DNA of 9,059 nucleotides from positions 1 through 9,059 of the forward strand of contig NZ_CATWFF010000083.1 of NCBI RefSeq assembly GCF_958350005.1, read 5' to 3'. The notes beneath the pieces are model-generated. The model made no database searches. It was not told where the DNA came from and worked only from the letters and a program-made list of their open reading frames with translations. Position 1 is the first letter of the stretch. Each line of letters begins with the position of its first letter. Both the position numbers and the translations under genes were made by a program. Positions 6,769 through 9,059 of the stretch are shown in pieces. Source of the stretch: an uncultured Megasphaera sp. (GTDB taxonomy: Bacteria > Bacillota > Negativicutes > Veillonellales > Megasphaeraceae).

Positions 6769-7266
6769 TTAATTCCCCTTTGCGCTGCGCGTATGGATCT
6801 GCTTGATGCAGTCGGAAATCAATGCGGCATTGCCGTCGCTATCGAGATTTTTCTTCAGCAGCTTTTCTGCCACAGCCATAGACAGCGTCACTACTTCGTT
6901 TCGCATTTCCCGGATAGCCGCTTCCCGTTCGTTGGCAATTTCAGCCTGGGCAATTTCTTTTTCCCGCTGAATCTGTTCACGAATCGCATCGAGCTGAGCC
7001 TGTGCCTGCTTGTCCGCCTGCTTGACAGCCTTATCGACGATAGCCTGAGCCTGGGCCTGGGCATCGCGAATCTGCGCTTCATAATCGGCCTTCAGCTGTT
7101 CCGCTTCCTTACGGGCCTTGGCAGCACCGTCCAGATCGGACGCAATCTTATTGCGCCGGTCTTCCAGCGTCTTCAGCAGCGGTTTATACGCAAATTTTGC
7201 CAATATAACAACTAATACTACAAAGTTGAGGATCTGGAACAATAACGTACCATTTAAACTAACCAA
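6769..7266 (-). CDS. atpF: ATP synthase Fo subunit b
   Basis: Subunit b (165 residues) is the dimeric outer stalk that holds F1 against rotation. One membrane helix lies at about 6-26 (FQILNFVVLVVILAKFAYKP region). It is followed by a long charged coiled coil rich in Ala, Gln, Glu and Lys (about 33-140) and a short C-terminal delta-binding part. The start is TTG at 7266, supported by GGGGAGGG 7 bases upstream. No in-frame ATG occurs near the N-terminus, and a later start would remove the membrane helix. There is a single b gene, not the b/b' pair of phototrophs. The gap to atpE is 47 bases and contains a small hairpin. A TTG start and hairpin may hold b synthesis below c synthesis, as assembly needs two b per c-ring; that is inference. 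Confidence 0.95.
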   Translation of the reverse strand: MVSLNGTLLFQILNFVVLVVILAKFAYKPLLKTLEDRRNKIASDLDGAAKARKEAEQLKADYEAQIRDAQAQAQAIVDKAVKQADKQAQAQLDAIREQIQREKEIAQAEIANEREAAIREMRNEVVTLSMAVAEKLLKKNLDSDGNAALISDCIKQIHTRSAKGN

Positions 7267-7273
7267 TAGAATT

Positions 7274-7281
7274 CCCTCCCC
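7274..7281 (-). promoter_or_regulatory. Strong ribosome binding site deciding the TTG start of atpF
   Basis: The minus strand reads GGGGAGGG 7 bases before TTG (7266-7264). It supports the rare TTG start codon for subunit b. Confidence 0.75.
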
Positions 7282-7286
7282 GTCTG

Positions 7287-7305
7287 CAATGGATATGATC
7301 CACTG
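7287..7305 (-). promoter_or_regulatory. Stem-loop between atpE and atpF
   Basis: On the minus strand CAGTGGAT pairs with ATCCATTG around a CAT loop, giving 8 bp with one G-U wobble; on the plus strand that pair would be an A-C mismatch. It lies 8 bases after the atpE stop and 5 bases before the atpF ribosome site. No U-tract follows, so it is not a terminator. It could stabilise the atpE message or tune atpF translation. Confidence 0.45.
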
Positions 7306-7313
7306 TCATGGTC

Positions 7314-7571
7314 TTAGAGCATGCTGACAAACGGATTGGCGAATACCAATACGATGGCGATAACGGCAGCAATAATAGGCATAGATTCAATCAAGCCTAC
7401 AGAAATGAGGAAGTTAGTCAGCAGTTTGCCGCCCATTTCCGGCTGACGAGCCGTGCCTTCGAGCATCTTCGAAGCAGCGTTGCCGTCACCAATAGCAGCG
7501 CCCAGTGCGGCCAGCCCAATACCCAAGCATGCACCAAATGCAGATAATGCCAATACGATCGCTTTTTCCAT
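7314..7571 (-). CDS. atpE: ATP synthase Fo subunit c (rotor ring)
   Basis: Subunit c (85 residues) forms the membrane rotor ring that carries the coupling ion. Two membrane helices (about 4-34 and 50-78) flank the conserved cytoplasmic loop ARQPE (41-45). The ion-binding carboxylate is Glu62 in helix 2, followed by Ser63. Helix 1 carries Asp29 at the place of Gln32 in the Na+-binding Ilyobacter ring. This gives a possible two-carboxylate site. Met64 and Ile67 replace the Thr and Tyr that complete that Na+ site, and the stretch MPII resembles proton rings. The helix 1 glycine motif reads A22-x-G24-x-A26-x-G28-x-G30 in place of five glycines. Translation is expected to be strong: AGGAGGG lies 9 bases before the ATG in an AU-rich, unstructured leader, fitting the need for many copies. 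Confidence 0.97.
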   Translation of the reverse strand: MEKAIVLALSAFGACLGIGLAALGAAIGDGNAASKMLEGTARQPEMGGKLLTNFLISVGLIESMPIIAAVIAIVLVFANPFVSML

Positions 7572-7622
7572 AATTATAAACCCTCCTAAATATCGTTTGT
7601 GTACGGATACAATGACGCCATC

Positions 7623-8294
7623 CTAGTCTTCAGCAAAAGACGGAGCTAAATAGGATGTCGTCAAAATCGTAAAAATAAACGCCTGTATCAGGCCGATTAC
7701 CAGACTGAATGTAATCCAGATCATGGGAATGCCTACAGGCACGAGGAAGTTTAAAACTTCCAGCAGAATTTCGCCGGCCAGGATATTGCCGAACAGACGG
7801 AATGACAGCGTCAGCGGTTTGGTAATTTCTTCCATCAGGTTAATGACTACGAATGGCGCAAAGGGCTTGAAAAAGTGTTTGAAATGCTTTTTAAAGCCCT
7901 GATTCTTCAATGCCATAAAATGCACCAAAAATGAAGAAACCAAGGCCAGCGCAACGGTCGTATTCAAGTCATTTGTCGGCGATGCCAGGATATGAGGACT
8001 GGGCAAAAGTCCCAGCTCATTGGAGAACAGAATAAAGAAGAACATCGTCAGCAAAACCGATACGACTTGTCCATACTTAGGTCCCAGGTTTGCCTTGAAC
8101 TGGGACAGCAGTGCTTCTACGACAATTTCCATCGCGTTTTGCAGTCCCGAAGGGACCATAGCCCGCCCGCGGGTTGCGCAGACCGTTACAATAATAACCA
8201 GGGCGGCTACGAGCCAGGTCATCATCAGCGTATCCAGGTTGACATTCATTCCCAGGAGCTGTACGACTACATGATGTCCTGCATGTAATTCCAT
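7623..8294 (-). CDS. atpB: ATP synthase Fo subunit a
   Basis: Subunit a (223 residues) is the membrane stator with the two ion half-channels beside the c-ring. Hydrophobic helices lie at about 22-42, 76-98, 110-128, 146-186 (long, tilted) and 186-216. The essential arginine is Arg166 in SFRLFGN, within EEITKPLTLSFRLFGNILAG (155-174). Glu175 and Gln204 in the last helices are further conserved polar positions. The length is in the short bacterial range and no N-terminal extension is present. The ATG has a perfect AAAGGAGGT 8 bases upstream, formed by the last codons and stop of atpI, so translation is probably coupled to atpI. Confidence 0.97.
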   Translation of the reverse strand: MELHAGHHVVVQLLGMNVNLDTLMMTWLVAALVIIVTVCATRGRAMVPSGLQNAMEIVVEALLSQFKANLGPKYGQVVSVLLTMFFFILFSNELGLLPSPHILASPTNDLNTTVALALVSSFLVHFMALKNQGFKKHFKHFFKPFAPFVVINLMEEITKPLTLSFRLFGNILAGEILLEVLNFLVPVGIPMIWITFSLVIGLIQAFIFTILTTSYLAPSFAED

Positions 8295-8300
8295 ATGCTA

Positions 8301-8684
8301 CTACCTCCTTTCTTGCGAATTATGAAGATATCGGAACAGCGCATCTGCTACGATAACCAGTCGATACGACAGGATACCGGCAGCTGCCGCACCAATAGAA
8401 ACAGCAGGAATCTGGGAAAGCACACCAAGTACCAGGGCCACTGTCAGCAGCCGCAGAACAGCACCGCCGCGAATGAAGGCGACAGCCTGCTGCGGCGGCA
8501 GGCGCAGGGCCCGGGCCGAACGGCTGCTCAGCATCACAAAATACAGGATGTTAATCCCGCTTCCTATACACCATCCCAGGGCATACGAAAACTCTCCCAT
8601 CGCCGCAAGCACTGCCGTACCGATGCAGGTCAGACCAGCCAGCTTGCATATCGTTGCCTTGACATAGGTTATGAATTCTTCCAT
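8301..8684 (-). CDS. atpI: ATP synthase accessory protein I (AtpI family)
   Basis: This small hydrophobic protein (127 residues) has four predicted membrane helices (about 10-28, 35-53, 72-90, 95-115) with a basic loop SSRSARALRLPP (53-64). Its place before atpB and the membrane layout fit AtpI, which is not part of the finished enzyme and has been linked to c-ring assembly in some bacteria. Sequence conservation in this family is low, so the call rests on position and topology as much as on sequence. The ATG overlaps the end of atpZ by 16 bases and follows AGGAGGG at the short distance of 3 bases. The C-terminal codons (ERR and stop) form the atpB ribosome site. Confidence 0.82.
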   Translation of the reverse strand: MEEFITYVKATICKLAGLTCIGTAVLAAMGEFSYALGWCIGSGINILYFVMLSSRSARALRLPPQQAVAFIRGGAVLRLLTVALVLGVLSQIPAVSIGAAAAGILSYRLVIVADALFRYLHNSQERR

Positions 8685-8980
8685 CGTCCCTCCTGCGCGT
8701 TATGGTCAGAGGAATGACGGGAATCGCCGTCTATACTGGACAACACCCGCTTGTACAATGACCAGAATCCGCTAACTGCACCTAAGAGGGAACAGAAAAT
8801 CAGTCCCCACGGCGACGTACCCAGCACTTCGTCCAGCCACTTCCCCAAAAACACGCCTGTGCAGATGCACACAAACAGCGTCATTCCCAGAGAACCGGCT
8901 ACGACAACGGCGTTCAAGAGAGTACCTCTCGTTGACCGTTCATCAGGGGCAGTTGAATCGTGTTGCTGTTTCTTTTTCAT
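8669..8980 (-). CDS. atpZ: AtpZ-like small membrane protein (F1Fo gene 1 family)
   Basis: This 103-residue protein has a basic, polar N-terminus (about 1-19), two membrane helices (about 21-45 and 56-76) joined by a loop GKWLDEVLGTSPWG (46-59), and a polar tail rich in Ser, Asp and His. The loop and glycine pattern match the AtpZ / ATPase gene 1 family found at the head of many Firmicute atp operons. With AtpI it has been proposed to move Mg2+ or Ca2+ or to aid ring assembly. I chose ATG 8980 because AGGGGG lies 8 bases upstream. An ATG two codons earlier is only 2 bases from that site, and a TTG at 9028 has no such support. It is the first gene of the operon and overlaps atpI by 16 bases. 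Confidence 0.8.
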   Translation of the reverse strand: MKKKQQHDSTAPDERSTRGTLLNAVVVAGSLGMTLFVCICTGVFLGKWLDEVLGTSPWGLIFCSLLGAVSGFWSLYKRVLSSIDGDSRHSSDHNAQEGRWKNS

Positions 8981-8988
8981 ACACATTG

Positions 8989-8994
8989 CCCCCT
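8989..8994 (-). promoter_or_regulatory. Ribosome binding site deciding the atpZ start
   Basis: The minus strand reads AGGGGG 8 bases before the ATG at 8980. The site selects this start over the ATG at 8986 and the longer TTG form. Confidence 0.6.
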
Positions 8995-9008
8995 GTGATG
9001 ACAAAAAC

Positions 9009-9024
9009 CATAATAGGCATAATA
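9009..9024 (-). promoter_or_regulatory. Candidate -10 region of the atp operon
   Basis: The minus strand holds TATTATG twice in direct repeat with a 2-base gap (9024-9018 and 9015-9009). Each TATTAT matches the -10 consensus at five of six. The first is preceded by TG at the extended -10 position (TGTTATTAT). No good -35 is seen 16-18 bases upstream, and the window ends at 9059, so the true promoter could lie further right. The 79 bases before atpZ are AT-rich and hold no other gene. Confidence 0.35.
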
Positions 9025-9059
9025 ACAAACATACTATATTCTATACGTCGTTTTCATAC

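Noticed and set aside
7590..7612. Imperfect dyad TTGT-ATCCGTAC-ACAA and possible internal promoter before atpE
   Set aside because: Only four outer pairs are solid and no -35/-10 pair at proper spacing is present, so neither an operator nor a promoter is supported.
8981..9028. Longer atpZ from a TTG at 9028
   Set aside because: The TTG lacks a good ribosome site, while AGGGGG is correctly placed before the ATG at 8980. The extra hydrophobic N-terminus would precede the basic MKKK start seen in the shorter form.
1..9059. A novel defence, mobile or secondary-metabolism system
   Set aside because: All coding space is taken by complete core genes of ATP synthase and pyrimidine synthesis. I saw no transposase, integrase, repeat array, tRNA or rRNA.

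Overview
The window reads as one strand of core metabolism from an anaerobic or fermentative Firmicute. Every gene lies on the minus strand, so transcription runs from right to left. Protein sequences, a G+C content near 50%, strong AGGAGG-type ribosome sites and a class 1B dihydroorotate dehydrogenase (PyrK plus PyrDB) suggest a Negativicute, perhaps Megasphaera-like. The taxon is inferred from overall sequence character and not proven.

Positions 8980 down to 1926 hold a complete F1Fo ATP synthase operon in the classical order atpZ, atpI, atpB (a), atpE (c), atpF (b), atpH (delta), atpA (alpha), atpG (gamma), atpD (beta), atpC (epsilon). The genes are packed tightly, with overlaps of 1 to 16 bases or gaps up to about 50 bases, and most Shine-Dalgarno sites sit inside the end of the upstream gene. 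The two small membrane genes at the front (AtpZ and AtpI) are associated with c-ring assembly or divalent-cation handling in other bacteria. A very strong 20-bp terminator hairpin with a U-tract (1846-1897) closes the operon.

Positions 1789 down to 96 hold pyrK and pyrD (PyrDB), which overlap by one base and together make the NAD-linked dihydroorotate dehydrogenase of pyrimidine synthesis. A plausible extended -10 promoter lies in the short gap between the atp terminator and pyrK, so the two genes look like a separate unit. The leader is too short for a PyrR-type attenuator. The left 95 bases are AT-rich, with a small stem-loop, a 13-base palindrome and a lone TTGACA hexamer that may belong to the next gene's promoter.

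I found no mobile element, CRISPR array, RNA gene or clearly undescribed system. The most interesting observation is in the c subunit. An aspartate (D29) sits where Na+-coupled rings carry Gln32, opposite the ion-binding Glu62-Ser63, which resembles the two-carboxylate ion site described for Fusobacterium nucleatum. The other Na+-site residues are replaced, so ion specificity is open. Smaller points are a Gln-to-Gly change in the alpha P-loop, ribosome sites that change the starts of atpZ and pyrK, a TTG start for atpF behind a small hairpin, and an internal repeat in the epsilon C-terminal hairpin.
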